From an uncultured Collinsella sp. (GTDB lineage: Bacteria; Actinomycetota; Coriobacteriia; Coriobacteriales; Coriobacteriaceae): a stretch of DNA of 53,969 nucleotides. Both the position numbers and the translations under genes were made by a program. The stretch spans positions 1 to 53,969 of the forward strand of contig CATXWM010000011.1 in the NCBI GenBank assembly GCA_958403205.1, in the 5' to 3' direction. The first letter of the stretch is position 1, and the number at the start of each line of letters is the position of its first letter. Shown piece after piece: positions 1 through 9,346 of this stretch. The notes beneath the pieces were generated by a model. That model was given only the letters and a program-made list of their open reading frames with translations, searched no databases and was not told the DNA's origin.

Positions 1-70
1 GGGATTGGTCAAAATAGTTTGACTATTAGCGGCTAAAATCGCCCGGCGCTAACAATATTGGAACGATCAA

Positions 71-553
71 ATGCTTAACCTTGTTCACTCTTATGGGCTT
101 GGTGTGGGCTATGGAACATCTTACGCGTCACTCAATTTTGTAGGTCCAGTTGGAGCGATTGTTAGTGGACCTTTTGCTCCAGACGCAGAATACTCGTATA
201 TGGAAAAGCTGTTTGTCGTCGGGTCGCACAATAGCTTTGTGGCCGTGGCGTTTAGAACGGGAGTCGTTGGCATCGCATCGCTACTTGCTGCAATTTTTTC
301 CCAATCACAACGAGACTTATATGCAAGCAGTGTTTATAATCGCGCGGCATCTTTTGGTTTGATTTCCTCAGTTGTAATGATTTGTTTTAACGTCGGACTG
401 GAAAGCCCCGGGTATTTTTTTGTTTTCGCCGCATGTATGGCGATCAAGATTGCCATTGAATCGGGTAGCGGACAAATGAGCTGCGGTAATACTCCATTAT
501 GTGCGGAGTTAAATTCACGATCAAATCGAACATGGAATAATTCGATTGGCTGA
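71..553 (+). pseudogene. C-terminal part of an O-antigen polymerase/ligase-like membrane protein, 5' end broken
   Basis: The 160-residue product has several hydrophobic segments and an SHNSFVAVAFRTGVVG stretch. This resembles the HNxxLxxxxxxGxxG signature of Wzy/WaaL-type polymerases and ligases, which join polysaccharide repeat units at the membrane. Family members usually have about 400 residues, so only the C-terminal third is present. Upstream, frame 1 reads GIGQNSLTISG, as expected just before this region, but stops at 34-36; the frame of the ORF stops at 20-22 and 50-52. The gene is therefore disrupted close to its visible start, or an indel error is present. It lies 6 bp before a glycosyltransferase and belongs to the polysaccharide locus. 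The family assignment is by motif only. Confidence 0.5.
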
Positions 554-559
554 TGTGGA

Positions 560-1777
560 ATGAATACATATATTTTTGTCGCTGAGACCATATATGGTTT
601 AGGCGGAAGTCAAAGGTACATTCTTGATAAAGCTAGATGGCTAACCGCGCAAGGATGGGATGTCCACTTTGTATTTAGTTCGCTCGGTGAAGAGGTTCTA
701 GATTTTAGTTGCGTGACTGCCCATCATTTCCCACTTTTAATGTGCAGGCCCGCTATTGCTCCAAAACGAACTGTTACGAATTTGATTGAGGAATTAAAAG
801 CGAATCTTAATATGGGTGACCTCGTGGTGGTCGAATCGAGCTCTTATGACTACGCGTTTTGGGGCGAGCTGATTGCGGAGGAGCTTAAAGCTAAGCATTT
901 AATCTTTGACCTTGACGAAGTACCTCCGCGATTGAGCAAGGACGAAATAGAGTTCTTTCGCTTTAAGCTTGAGCGCGGTGAACTTGCATGCATCACTACA
1001 TCATGCCTCAAAAGAGTCTTTCCTGAAATGACCGAGCAAGAGCTTTGTCAATACATCTTGGTTGCATATATGGGTGACGCAGTCGAGGATATTCCCTTCG
1101 ATACTACCAGTCTTCCTGAGGCTGACTTTAGGATTGGGCTGGTATCAAGGTTAGACAAAAACTTCGTGCCTAATGTGTTCGATGAGGTGGCACGTTTCAG
1201 CAGGGATTTTCCAGAACTACGCATCAGTTTTCTTATCGTAGGAGATACAAACAACGAAGCCCTGTTACATAGTCTTTTCTCTTCTGTTGAGAATATTGAC
1301 AATCTTGATGTAATAGGCTTGGGCTTCATGGCCCCCATTCCGCGCAATCTGATCAAAAGCTTCGATCTGGCTGTCGCAAAGTCTGGGTGTGCATGGGCCT
1401 GTGCTCGTAATGGAATCCCTACAGCCGTTTACTCTATGGACACGGATGAAGCAATGGGCATTCTTGGCATAGACTTCGATCACTCTCCTGCACGCTCCGA
1501 TGGAGAGCCAAAAAATTTGTGTGCCATCATCCAATCAGTTCTCATCGATCGTCTCTGCGATGGAAAAGATATCGTAAGTATGTTGCCTTCTGAAGAAGTC
1601 AAATTCGATAAGCACTTCAACTTCCTGAATGCCTCGGTGAAAACAGAGTCTTATTGGGAAGTAAAGAAAATTAGAACCACAGTTCTTAGGCTTTTCACGT
1701 CGCTAGCAACGCTCGCGTGCGGAAAATATCCGTTGGATATGGTTTCAAATGTGAAAAGGGTGCTGCGCTTTGTCTAA
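560..1777 (+). CDS. Glycosyltransferase, GT4-like
   Basis: This 405-residue cytoplasmic protein starts with a beta strand and a GLGGSQRYILDKARWL loop-helix, the usual N-terminal acceptor-side motif of GT-B fold glycosyltransferases. The C-terminal half contains LRISFLIVGDTNN and a region around KSFDLAVAKSGCAWACARNGIP that resembles the donor-binding domain. It probably adds one sugar to the lipid-linked repeat unit; donor and acceptor cannot be read from sequence. The classic EX7E motif is not clearly conserved. It begins 6 bp after the polymerase fragment and overlaps the flippase start by 8 bp, so it is cotranscribed. Its base composition is lower in GC than the housekeeping genes downstream, as is common in transferred capsule loci. 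Confidence 0.75.
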   Translation: MNTYIFVAETIYGLGGSQRYILDKARWLTAQGWDVHFVFSSLGEEVLDFSCVTAHHFPLLMCRPAIAPKRTVTNLIEELKANLNMGDLVVVESSSYDYAFWGELIAEELKAKHLIFDLDEVPPRLSKDEIEFFRFKLERGELACITTSCLKRVFPEMTEQELCQYILVAYMGDAVEDIPFDTTSLPEADFRIGLVSRLDKNFVPNVFDEVARFSRDFPELRISFLIVGDTNNEALLHSLFSSVENIDNLDVIGLGFMAPIPRNLIKSFDLAVAKSGCAWACARNGIPTAVYSMDTDEAMGILGIDFDHSPARSDGEPKNLCAIIQSVLIDRLCDGKDIVSMLPSEEVKFDKHFNFLNASVKTESYWEVKKIRTTVLRLFTSLATLACGKYPLDMVSNVKRVLRFV

Positions 1778-3235
1778 TGAATTGGATTCGTTAAAGAGCG
1801 CGACTATATCGTCTTTAATTTGGAAAGTTTTTGAAAAAGGCGGCCGTGCGCTTGTTGAACTTGCCGTGCAAATTGTCATGGCTCGCATTCTTGCTCCCGC
1901 AGAATTTGGTGCTCTCGCCATCATGTTGGTGTTTGTGAATGTTGGCAACGTTATCGTTCAGTCTGGATTGAACACTTCCTTAGTGCAATCCGATTGTATT
2001 GATGATACTGACTATCGACTGTGTTTTGGCTCAGCTTTGGAACCTCTGCTGCGTTGTTCTTGGTAGTGTTTTTTGCGGCACCTGCAATTGCAAAATTTTA
2101 TATGATGCCTCAAATTGTTTGGCAGCTAAGGACTTTAGGTCTCCTTCTCTTGATTACAGCATTTAATTCTGTGCAAGTTGCTGTCGTTCAGCGAGAATTG
2201 CAGCTTCGCAAAGTGTTTAATGCCACCGTTACCGCCGTGACCATCTCAGGTGCTGCCGGAATTGCTTCCGCTAAAGCCGGCGCGGGTTTATGGGCTTTGG
2301 TTCTCCAGCAACTAATCTATCAATTTGCCAACTGCATTGTTCTTGGATTTCAAGTAAGGTGGTTTCCGCAATTTATATTTGATTGTAAAAAGGCGAGAAA
2401 ACATTTCAGCTATGGATGGAAATTGCTTCTTTCAGGGTTGCTCGACACTAGCTACCAATCCTTATCTGACCTCCTCATCGGAAAACAATTCAGCACTTTA
2501 AGTCTTGGGCTAGTCTCACAGGGAAAGAAATATCCCCAGGCGATTGGCTCTCTGCTCGATGGCGCGATACAGCCTGTAATGTTGTCGGCTGTATCGCGCA
2601 TGCAAGATGACCCAACAAATGTAAAGAGACTTGTGCGAAGAGCGTTGAAAACATCGACTTTTCTCATCGTACCCTCAATGACTCTATTTGCCATTGCGGC
2701 AAAACCAATAGTGGACATTGTATTAGGTGAAAAATGGTTGTCCTGCGTGCCATTCCTTCAAATGTACTGCTTTATCTACGCGCTATTACCTATACACACA
2801 ACCAATCTGCAGGCACTTAACGGCATGGGGCGTTCTGATCTGTTCCTGAAGCTTGAACTTATCAAAAAGGCATATGGTATCTGCTTCATTTTGTTTGCGG
2901 CCTTTGTATTAAAGGACGTTTACCTAATGGTGGCCATGTATATGATTACCGGCATCATCTCAACTTTTGTTAACGCTTACCCCAATAAGCGCGTTATTGG
3001 GTACTCCTATTCTGAGCAATTACGTGACATTGCTCCAGCGTTCGTTATTTCCGCCCTCGCAGGAGGACTCGCATTTTTTTGCGGTTCATTTGCCGCCTCG
3101 CCTGGAATTCAAATTCTTGCCGAAGTAGCCGTGATGGCAATTGTCTATGTTGGCATCGCAGGAATTTTTAAACTCGAAGCCTTTGAATACCTCATCAATA
3201 CCGCCAGGGATTTCTTGGGTGCAAAACGTCGTTAA
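1770..3235 (+). pseudogene. Wzx-type polysaccharide flippase (MATE/WzxC-like), frameshifted
   Basis: This is a multi-pass membrane protein that would export undecaprenyl-linked repeat units. Residues 1-85 (LIWKVFEKGGRALVELAVQ... LAPAEFGALAIMLVF) and the second-frame part from about 2012 (STVFWLSFGTSAALFLVV) join into one flippase of about 485 residues, typical of the family. The frames break near 2013-2015: frame one reads on to a stop at 2064-2066, and the continuing frame is one base off. Restoring one base gives DDTDYSTVFWLSF, matching the family motif in which D-x-STVFW precedes a membrane helix. No homopolymer lies at the break. It may be a real null mutation or a base error. Confidence 0.8.
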
Positions 3236-3310
3236 AGACGTTGCGTCAATACTGTAACCGTTTTAGCCATCGTTCTTTGAAAGCTGCATAGCGAAGGGAA
3301 GGTACCTGAT

Positions 3311-4450
3311 ATGGGTAACCGCATTCTTGTCACACGATCATCCATGCCTCCTATGGAGGAATACTTTGAAGAAGTCGCGCCTCTTTGGGAAAGCCATTGG
3401 CTTACCAATATGGGTGTTGAGCATAAGAAACTTGAGACTGACCTCAAGGAGCGTTTGGGAATTAACAACCTTGCGTTGTTTACAAACGGTCACAATGCCC
3501 TAGAGTGCATCCTCGAGGCCATGGCTCTTCCGACCGGTGGAGAGGTCATCACTACACCGTTCACCTTTGCCTCTACCACTCACGCTATCGTGCGAAAGGG
3601 ACTTACTCCCGTGTTTGCCGACGTGAATCCCGTGAATCTAACGTTGGATCCCGAAAGCATTGAACGATTAATCACCCCGCGCACCTGCGCCATCGTGCCC
3701 GTCCATGTATACGGTAATCTTTGCGATGTCGACGCCATCCAGGGGATCGCTGACCGTCACGGACTGAAAGTCATATATGATGCCGCCCACGCCTTCGGCG
3801 TCGAGCGCGTGAACGAAGACGGAAGCAGCGATAGTGCGGCGGCATTCGGCGACGCGTCTATGTTCAGCTTCCATGCGACCAAGGTATTCAACACCATCGA
3901 GGGCGGTTGCGTCTGCTTCAAGGATGAAGATTTGTATCCGCTGCTCAACCAATGGAAGAACTTCGGCATTACAGGTCCCGAGGACGTTGAGTACGTCGGT
4001 GGCAATGCCAAGATGAATGAGTTCTGCGCCGCTATGGGCGTCTGCAATCTTCGTCACCTGGACGCCGAGATCGGCAAGCGCAAGGCCGTTGCTGAGCGTT
4101 ATTGGGATAACCTTGAAGGCACTGCTGGCGTGACCGTTTTCCGTCCTGCCAAGAACATCCGCCACAACTATGCGTACCTTCCCGTGCTGTTCGATCCGAG
4201 CGTCTTCGGCGCCTCGCGCGATGACGTATTCGATGCCCTTGACAAGGCTGGCGTCGGTGCGCGCAAATACTTCTATCCGCTGGTCAACGATTACGCATGC
4301 TATCGAAGCGTGTACTCAAGCGACCGCACGCCAGTGGCAAAGAAGGCTGCATCCCAGGTGATCACGCTTCCCATGTACGCCGATTTGACGTTGGAAGACG
4401 TTGACCGCATCTGCAATACCGTTCTGGATGCAGGAAAGGAAAACCGATGA
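3311..4450 (+). CDS. DegT/DnrJ/EryC1/StrS sugar aminotransferase
   Basis: This PLP-dependent fold-type I aminotransferase has 379 residues. It would transfer an amino group from glutamate or glutamine to a keto group of a nucleotide-activated sugar. The PLP-binding aspartate lies in YDAAHAFG (D157), and the Schiff-base lysine in FSFHATKVFNTIEGG (K191), exactly as in the family. The GHNALE stretch near residue 60 binds the cofactor phosphate. Neighbours rfbA and rfbB would supply dTDP-4-keto-6-deoxyglucose, so a dTDP-amino-sugar is a reasonable but unproven product. The start follows GAAGGGAAGG. The stop overlaps the next start by four bases (ATGA), showing translational coupling. Confidence 0.88.
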   Translation: MGNRILVTRSSMPPMEEYFEEVAPLWESHWLTNMGVEHKKLETDLKERLGINNLALFTNGHNALECILEAMALPTGGEVITTPFTFASTTHAIVRKGLTPVFADVNPVNLTLDPESIERLITPRTCAIVPVHVYGNLCDVDAIQGIADRHGLKVIYDAAHAFGVERVNEDGSSDSAAAFGDASMFSFHATKVFNTIEGGCVCFKDEDLYPLLNQWKNFGITGPEDVEYVGGNAKMNEFCAAMGVCNLRHLDAEIGKRKAVAERYWDNLEGTAGVTVFRPAKNIRHNYAYLPVLFDPSVFGASRDDVFDALDKAGVGARKYFYPLVNDYACYRSVYSSDRTPVAKKAASQVITLPMYADLTLEDVDRICNTVLDAGKENR

Positions 4451-5658
4451 GCAAGACACTTCTCCTTCTTGGTGGGGCACGTTATGCACTGCCGGTTATT
4501 AAGGCAGCGCACGAGTTGGGCGCGAAGGTCGTTACTTGCGATTATTTGCCGCATAACTATGCACATGCCTTCTCGGATGACTACATCAATGCGAGCATCA
4601 TCGATAACGAGGCTGTTCTTGCCGCCGCTAAAAAATGCAAGGCCGACGGAATTATGTCATTCGCTGCCGATCCCGGTGTAGTGTCCGCGTCCTATGCTGC
4701 CGAGAAACTGGGGCTGCCGTTCCAGGGAAGCTATGAGGCGATCAGCATTCTTCAAGATAAAGAGCGCTACCGCGCCTTCCTTCGCGACAATGGCTTTAAT
4801 TGTCCCGAGCTTCATATCTACCGCTCTGCCGACGAGGCCATGAAAGAAGCCGATTCGATTGCTTATCCCGTGATTGCCAAACCGGTTGATTCGGCTGGAT
4901 CGAAGGGCTGCTCGCGCGTGGATGGCCCCGAGGATCTTAAGGCGGCGGTTGAGTACGCTCTCGAGTTTTCGCGTGATGGGCGCTGTATCGTCGAGCAGTT
5001 TTTGGAGAAGAAGGGAGACTCCTCCGATGCCGACGGATTCGTTAGCGGCGGAAAGTTCTCGTGCGTGAGCTTTACCTCGCAGCTGTTCGATCCCTCCGTT
5101 CCAAATCCCTACACGCCCGCTGCGTATGCAATGCCAGCATCATTGCCGGCGTGGGCACAAATAGAGCTTGTCTCGGAATTGCAGCGATTGGCTGATCTGT
5201 TGGGCCTTCGTGACGGCGTATTTAACATAGAGACTCGCGTGGCAACCGATGGCAAAGCCTACATTATGGAGAGCTCTCCGCGCGGCGGCGGCAATCGACT
5301 GTGCGAGATGCTCAAATATGCCACCGACGGCAAGACCGATCTTGTCATGGCAGCGGTGAAGGCCGCGCTCGGCGAACCCGTTAGCATTCTTTCGATGCCC
5401 GTTTACAACGGTTTCTGGTACCAGCAGATGCTTCACTCTGATCACGACGGCGTATTCGCTGGCATGGAATATGCATCTGATTTTGTCGCTTCGCATCTTG
5501 CCGATGAGCAGCTGTGGATTGAGCCCGGCGCCAAAATTGAGGCGTTCACTGCAGCAAATCATGCATTTGGATCGGTATTCCTTAGGTTCGACACACAAGC
5601 CGAGCTTGATGCATTTCGCGCCGAGCCGAGTGAGTTCATGAGGGCGAAGGTAAGCTAG
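4447..5658 (+). CDS. ATP-grasp domain ligase
   Basis: The 403-residue protein has the three-part ATP-grasp architecture. An N-terminal Rossmann-like segment (LLLLGGARYALPVIKAAHELG) is followed by the ATP-binding subdomain with YPVIAKPVDSAGSKG (about residues 139-155) and a C-terminal metal-binding stretch (FNIETRV... IMESSPRGGG). Such enzymes activate a carboxylate as an acyl phosphate and couple it to an amine or thiol. Sitting between a sugar aminotransferase and an epimerase, it could acylate an amino sugar with an amino acid. That is an inference from context; the substrate cannot be read here. It is coupled to the aminotransferase by a 4-bp overlap. Confidence 0.8.
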   Translation: MSKTLLLLGGARYALPVIKAAHELGAKVVTCDYLPHNYAHAFSDDYINASIIDNEAVLAAAKKCKADGIMSFAADPGVVSASYAAEKLGLPFQGSYEAISILQDKERYRAFLRDNGFNCPELHIYRSADEAMKEADSIAYPVIAKPVDSAGSKGCSRVDGPEDLKAAVEYALEFSRDGRCIVEQFLEKKGDSSDADGFVSGGKFSCVSFTSQLFDPSVPNPYTPAAYAMPASLPAWAQIELVSELQRLADLLGLRDGVFNIETRVATDGKAYIMESSPRGGGNRLCEMLKYATDGKTDLVMAAVKAALGEPVSILSMPVYNGFWYQQMLHSDHDGVFAGMEYASDFVASHLADEQLWIEPGAKIEAFTAANHAFGSVFLRFDTQAELDAFRAEPSEFMRAKVS

Positions 5659-5660
5659 CC

Positions 5661-6659
5661 GTGAAAAAGAGAATTGTAGTAATCGGTGCAACCGGCAACA
5701 CTGGTGCATACCTTACCGAAGATCTAGTAAATCACCTGCCTGCAGATGAATATGAGGTGTTTGCCGCCGGCCATAGACAGACGAATTTTTTCAATCGCTA
5801 TGGCATTAGTTATTCCAGTGTAGATATGTCCGATGCTTCTACTCTAGGTCAGCTCCCCCAAGAGGGCGTCCATGCGGTGATTCTTCTTGCCGGTTTACTG
5901 CCAGCATATATGAGCGGCTATAACCCTTCCGATTATATTGACGTAAACAGCCGTGGAGCCCTTAACGTACTCGAGTATTGCCGTAAGTCAGGTGCTGATC
6001 GCATTCTTTATGCTCAGACCATATCCGATGTGCTGGGTTCCGTTACTCCGGAAAACCCCGTAATTCATCCTTACGATGATCGCAATATTATTATGACTGG
6101 CGATCACACCGTCTATGCTCTTTCCAAATGCTTCGCCGTTGATTTGATCAAGCATTATCAGGCTGAGTACGGATTAAAAGGCTTTGTGTTCAGGCTTCCC
6201 ACTGTCTACGCCTTTACCCCCGACAAGTCATACAACGTCGATGGCGTGCGCAGGACACTTGGGTATCGTTTGCTGATGGATCGAGCTATGGCAGGAGAAA
6301 CGCTTGAAATCTGGGGCGATCCCACTCGCGCCAAAGATGTTGTAAACGTCAAGGACTTCTGTCAGCTCTTACGTAAAGCTGTGACCGTAGAGAACGTTGA
6401 CGGTGGCTTCTTTAATGTGGGTACAGGTATTGGAACTTCAAATGAGGACTGGATTCGCGGTATCGCGAAGGTATTCAATCCAGACGGCGTTGAATCAAAG
6501 ATTGTTTACCGTCCGGAAATGCCAAGCGGTCCTTCTTATGTAATGGATATCGAAAACTGTCGTGAGCTATTAGGCTACGAGCCAAAAAATGACTTCTTAT
6601 ACTTCCTTGAAGACTTCAAGGCTGAAATGGCTCTCAATAGGTTTAAAGAATTGCGATAG
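5661..6659 (+). CDS. NAD-dependent epimerase/dehydratase (extended SDR)
   Basis: The 332-residue protein begins at a GTG two bases after the ATP-grasp stop. It opens with IVVIGATGNTGAYL, the glycine-rich NAD(P)-binding loop of extended short-chain dehydrogenases. The catalytic Y-x3-K appears as YALSK (in TVYALSKCF). These enzymes epimerise, dehydrate or reduce nucleotide sugars. The exact reaction is not determined by the sequence; context suggests modification of the same nucleotide sugar as the aminotransferase. The following 179 bases before rfbA are AT-rich and hold no recognisable gene, so rfbA may have its own promoter there. Confidence 0.82.
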   Translation: MKKRIVVIGATGNTGAYLTEDLVNHLPADEYEVFAAGHRQTNFFNRYGISYSSVDMSDASTLGQLPQEGVHAVILLAGLLPAYMSGYNPSDYIDVNSRGALNVLEYCRKSGADRILYAQTISDVLGSVTPENPVIHPYDDRNIIMTGDHTVYALSKCFAVDLIKHYQAEYGLKGFVFRLPTVYAFTPDKSYNVDGVRRTLGYRLLMDRAMAGETLEIWGDPTRAKDVVNVKDFCQLLRKAVTVENVDGGFFNVGTGIGTSNEDWIRGIAKVFNPDGVESKIVYRPEMPSGPSYVMDIENCRELLGYEPKNDFLYFLEDFKAEMALNRFKELR

Positions 6660-6838
6660 AACTAAAACCATAACCAAAGCCAAAATCTGAACCGAACGCT
6701 GAATCCAATCGAGGAAATTAGCAAGAACGGCATCAGACTCCTAAGAGATATACGACCAATATATTATTTGTTCAAGCAGCCATAAGTGACTTGAGCAGCA
6801 ATGTGCACTTTATTTCGGCTGCCGCTGAAGGGAAAACG

Positions 6839-7726
6839 TTGAAAGGCATAATTCTTGCAGGTGGGTCTGGCACTCGACTGCATCCGATTACTAAAGCCAT
6901 TAGCAAACAGCTTCTGCCTATTTACGATAAACCACTTGTGTACTACCCTTTGAGCGTTCTGATGCTCGCTGGAATCCGAGAGGTGCTTGTCATCTCGACA
7001 CCACGTGACCTGCCGGCGTTCAAGGAACTTCTCGGGGACGGATCCGAGTTAGGCATGCGCCTAGAGTACGCAGAACAGGCCAAACCTCGCGGTCTAGCCG
7101 AAGCTTTTACCATCGGGCGCGATTTTCTTGCCGGCGAACCGTGTGCGCTGGTTCTGGGCGACAACATGTTCCATGGTCAAGACCTCACTCGCGTGCTTAC
7201 ACGCGCAAAGGAGAAGGTCGAATGCCATGGCGGGGCCGTTGTGTTTGGATACCCCGTGCAGGACGCTAGAGCCTTCGGTGTGGTGGAGTTCGACCAGAAC
7301 CATCGTGTGGTTGGCATCGAGGAAAAGCCCGAGCTTCCAAAGTCGAACTATGCAGTACCAGGGCTGTACTTCTATGATGGACAGGTTTCCGACATCGCGG
7401 CAAACGTTAAACCAAGCGCGCGCGGAGAGCTCGAGATCACAAGCATCAACAATGCCTACCTAGATCAAGGCCAACTATCAGTTGAGCTGATGGGGCGAGG
7501 CATGGCGTGGCTAGATACGGGCACGCCCGAGGGTCTTTTGAAGGCCGCAGAATACGTAGAGGCCGTGCAGAGCCGCCAGGGGTATTACATTGCGTGCCTG
7601 GAAGAAATCGCTTATCGCCGCGGTTTCATTGACCATAATCAGTTACACGAACTGGGCGAAACGCTGAAGAAGACCGCCTATGGAAAGTATCTTTTGAATG
7701 TGGCCAACGAGGCAAAGAGGGGGTAA
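6839..7726 (+). CDS. rfbA: Glucose-1-phosphate thymidylyltransferase RfbA
   Basis: It makes dTDP-glucose from dTTP and glucose-1-phosphate, the first step toward dTDP-sugars. The canonical start KGIILAGGSGTRLHPIT and the GLAEAF and LGDNMFHG motifs are intact. A longer frame opens at TTG 6791, but I prefer TTG 6839: it gives the usual N-terminus and 295 residues, and GAAGGG precedes it by six bases. The rfbB gene follows after two bases. rfbC and rfbD, needed for dTDP-rhamnose, are not in this window, so the pathway ends here at the 4-keto-6-deoxy intermediate or continues elsewhere. Confidence 0.93.
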   Translation: MKGIILAGGSGTRLHPITKAISKQLLPIYDKPLVYYPLSVLMLAGIREVLVISTPRDLPAFKELLGDGSELGMRLEYAEQAKPRGLAEAFTIGRDFLAGEPCALVLGDNMFHGQDLTRVLTRAKEKVECHGGAVVFGYPVQDARAFGVVEFDQNHRVVGIEEKPELPKSNYAVPGLYFYDGQVSDIAANVKPSARGELEITSINNAYLDQGQLSVELMGRGMAWLDTGTPEGLLKAAEYVEAVQSRQGYYIACLEEIAYRRGFIDHNQLHELGETLKKTAYGKYLLNVANEAKRG

Positions 7727-7728
7727 AT

Positions 7729-8748
7729 ATGGCCGACACTTTTGAGCCTAAGAACATCATCGTCACGGGCGGCTGCGGCTTCATCGGCAGCAACTTCGTG
7801 CACTACGTGGTGAAGAACCACCCCGGCGTCCACGTCACCGTCCTGGACAAGCTGACCTACGCCGGCAACCCCGAGAACATCGCGGGCCTGCCCGCCGACC
7901 GCGTGGAGCTCGTCGTGGGCGACATCTGCGACGCCGAGCTGTTGGACCGCATCGTCCCGGGCCACGACGCGATCGTGCACTACGCCGCCGAGAGCCACAA
8001 CGACAACTCCATCGCCGACCCGGAGCCCTTCCTGCGCACCAACGTGGAGGGCACCTTCCGCCTGCTGGAGGCCGTCCGGAAATACGGCGTCCGCTACCAC
8101 CACGTCTCCACCGACGAGGTCTACGGCGACCTGGCGCTCGACGACCCGGCGAAGTTCACCGAGGAGACGCCGTACCGCCCGTCCTCGCCGTACTCGAGCA
8201 CCAAGGCCAGCTCCGACATGCTCGTGCGCGCCTGGACCCGCACCTACGGCCTGCGCGCCACGATCTCCAACTGCTCCAACAACTACGGCCCCTACCAGCA
8301 CGTGGAGAAGTTCATCCCAAGGCAGATCACCAACATCGTCGACGGGGTCAAGCCGAAGCTCTACGGCCGCGGCGAGAACGTGCGCGACTGGATACACACC
8401 GAGGACCACTCCTCGGCCGTCTGGGACATCCTCACCAAGGGCCGCACGGGGGAGACCTACCTCATCGGTGCCGACGGCGAGAAGAATAACATCACCGTGC
8501 TGCGCATGATCCTTACGGCGATGGGCCGCGACCCCGAGGACTTCGACTGGGTCGCCGACCGCCCCGGCCACGACCGCCGCTACGCCATCGACAGCACGAA
8601 GCTCCAGCGCGAGCTCGGCTGGAGGCCGGCGCACACAGACTTCGCCGAGGGCCTGAAGGCCACCATCGACTGGTACGTGGCCAACGAGTCCTGGTGGCGA
8701 CCGGCCAAGGAGGCCACCGAGGCCCGCTACCGCGCGCAGGGGCAGTAG
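7729..8748 (+). CDS. rfbB: dTDP-glucose 4,6-dehydratase RfbB
   Basis: This 339-residue extended SDR converts dTDP-glucose to dTDP-4-keto-6-deoxyglucose. The NAD loop TGGCGFIGSN (residues 13-22), AAESHNDNS, STDEVYGD and Y155-x3-K159 (YSSTK) are all present. The gene follows rfbA by two bases with a GAGGGGG ribosome site. It is clearly richer in GC and in C/G-ending codons than the genes before it, so the two rfb genes look to have different histories. A strong terminator closes the polysaccharide operon 18 bases downstream. Confidence 0.95.
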   Translation: MADTFEPKNIIVTGGCGFIGSNFVHYVVKNHPGVHVTVLDKLTYAGNPENIAGLPADRVELVVGDICDAELLDRIVPGHDAIVHYAAESHNDNSIADPEPFLRTNVEGTFRLLEAVRKYGVRYHHVSTDEVYGDLALDDPAKFTEETPYRPSSPYSSTKASSDMLVRAWTRTYGLRATISNCSNNYGPYQHVEKFIPRQITNIVDGVKPKLYGRGENVRDWIHTEDHSSAVWDILTKGRTGETYLIGADGEKNNITVLRMILTAMGRDPEDFDWVADRPGHDRRYAIDSTKLQRELGWRPAHTDFAEGLKATIDWYVANESWWRPAKEATEARYRAQGQ

Positions 8749-8765
8749 AGGTAGCAGCCCTTGCG

Positions 8766-8811
8766 AAACAAAGCGGGGTCCCGGACTAGCGCTCCGGACC
8801 CCGCTTTGTTT
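8766..8811. terminator. Bidirectional terminator after rfbB
   Basis: AAACAAAGCGGGGTCC pairs with GGACCCCGCTTTGTTT around a short loop with one bulged C. A-rich and T-rich flanks allow it to work in both directions. It ends the polysaccharide operon. Confidence 0.9.
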
Positions 8812-8929
8812 AGTGCGCAGTTGGCCGAATGTGTCCCTGAATGGCGGTTGGTTGGTGGAGCGTCGTGCGTCGTGTATTGTATTTCTTACGCCTTTGCTTG
8901 TGGCCTTCCTCGCCATAAATACTGTGGTG

Positions 8930-9301
8930 ATGCTATTCACCCAGTTGTACGCCTACGCGGACGAGCCCGGCGGGGACGTATACCTGCACGGCGATCTGAT
9001 CTGGTGCGGCGAAACGCCCGAATGCAAGCAGTCGATGGCCATGTGCGGCGCAAGGTGGGGCTGCAGGTGAGGCTCGTGCCCAAGAGCAACACGAGGCGGC
9101 TCTCCTACGAGTGCTGGCAGGGTGCGCAAAATCTGCATCGACCCGGTGCGCTGCCCGCTGGCGCATGAGAAGTCCAGGCTCAAGAAGTACGACCACGACC
9201 ACGACTGCGACGGGACGTGGCTTGAGGGCATCCCCGACGGCAACGACCACTCGATCGAAGCAGTGAGGTTCGCAATTATGGACGACATCTTGCGTGGGTG
9301 A
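8930..9301 (+). pseudogene. Phage terminase large subunit, decayed C-terminal fragment
   Basis: Three short pieces in different frames line up with the C-terminus of PBSX-type TerL, the phage DNA-packaging motor nuclease. They are a DVYLHGDLIW piece, a VRLVPKSNTRRLSYECWQG piece and, ending at 9301, KICIDPVRCPLAHEKS then EGIPDGNDHSIEAVRFAI. The last carries the DxNDHxIDAxRYA signature typical of the family. Two frameshifts and a stop at 9068-9070 make the gene dead, and no N-terminal ATPase part is visible. It is prophage debris just outside the capsule operon. Confidence 0.65.
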
Positions 9302-9346
9302 GGGCGCAGCGTGCTGCTTCTCCTCGCCACTGAAAGGCGCTAAAGG

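Noticed and set aside
6660..6838. Possible riboswitch before rfbA
   Set aside because: AT-rich sequence with no stem that I can support; only the ribosome site is clear.
7678..8940. 420-codon minus-strand frame over rfbB
   Set aside because: It is the antisense shadow of a high-GC gene with clear family motifs on the plus strand; its sequence is low complexity.
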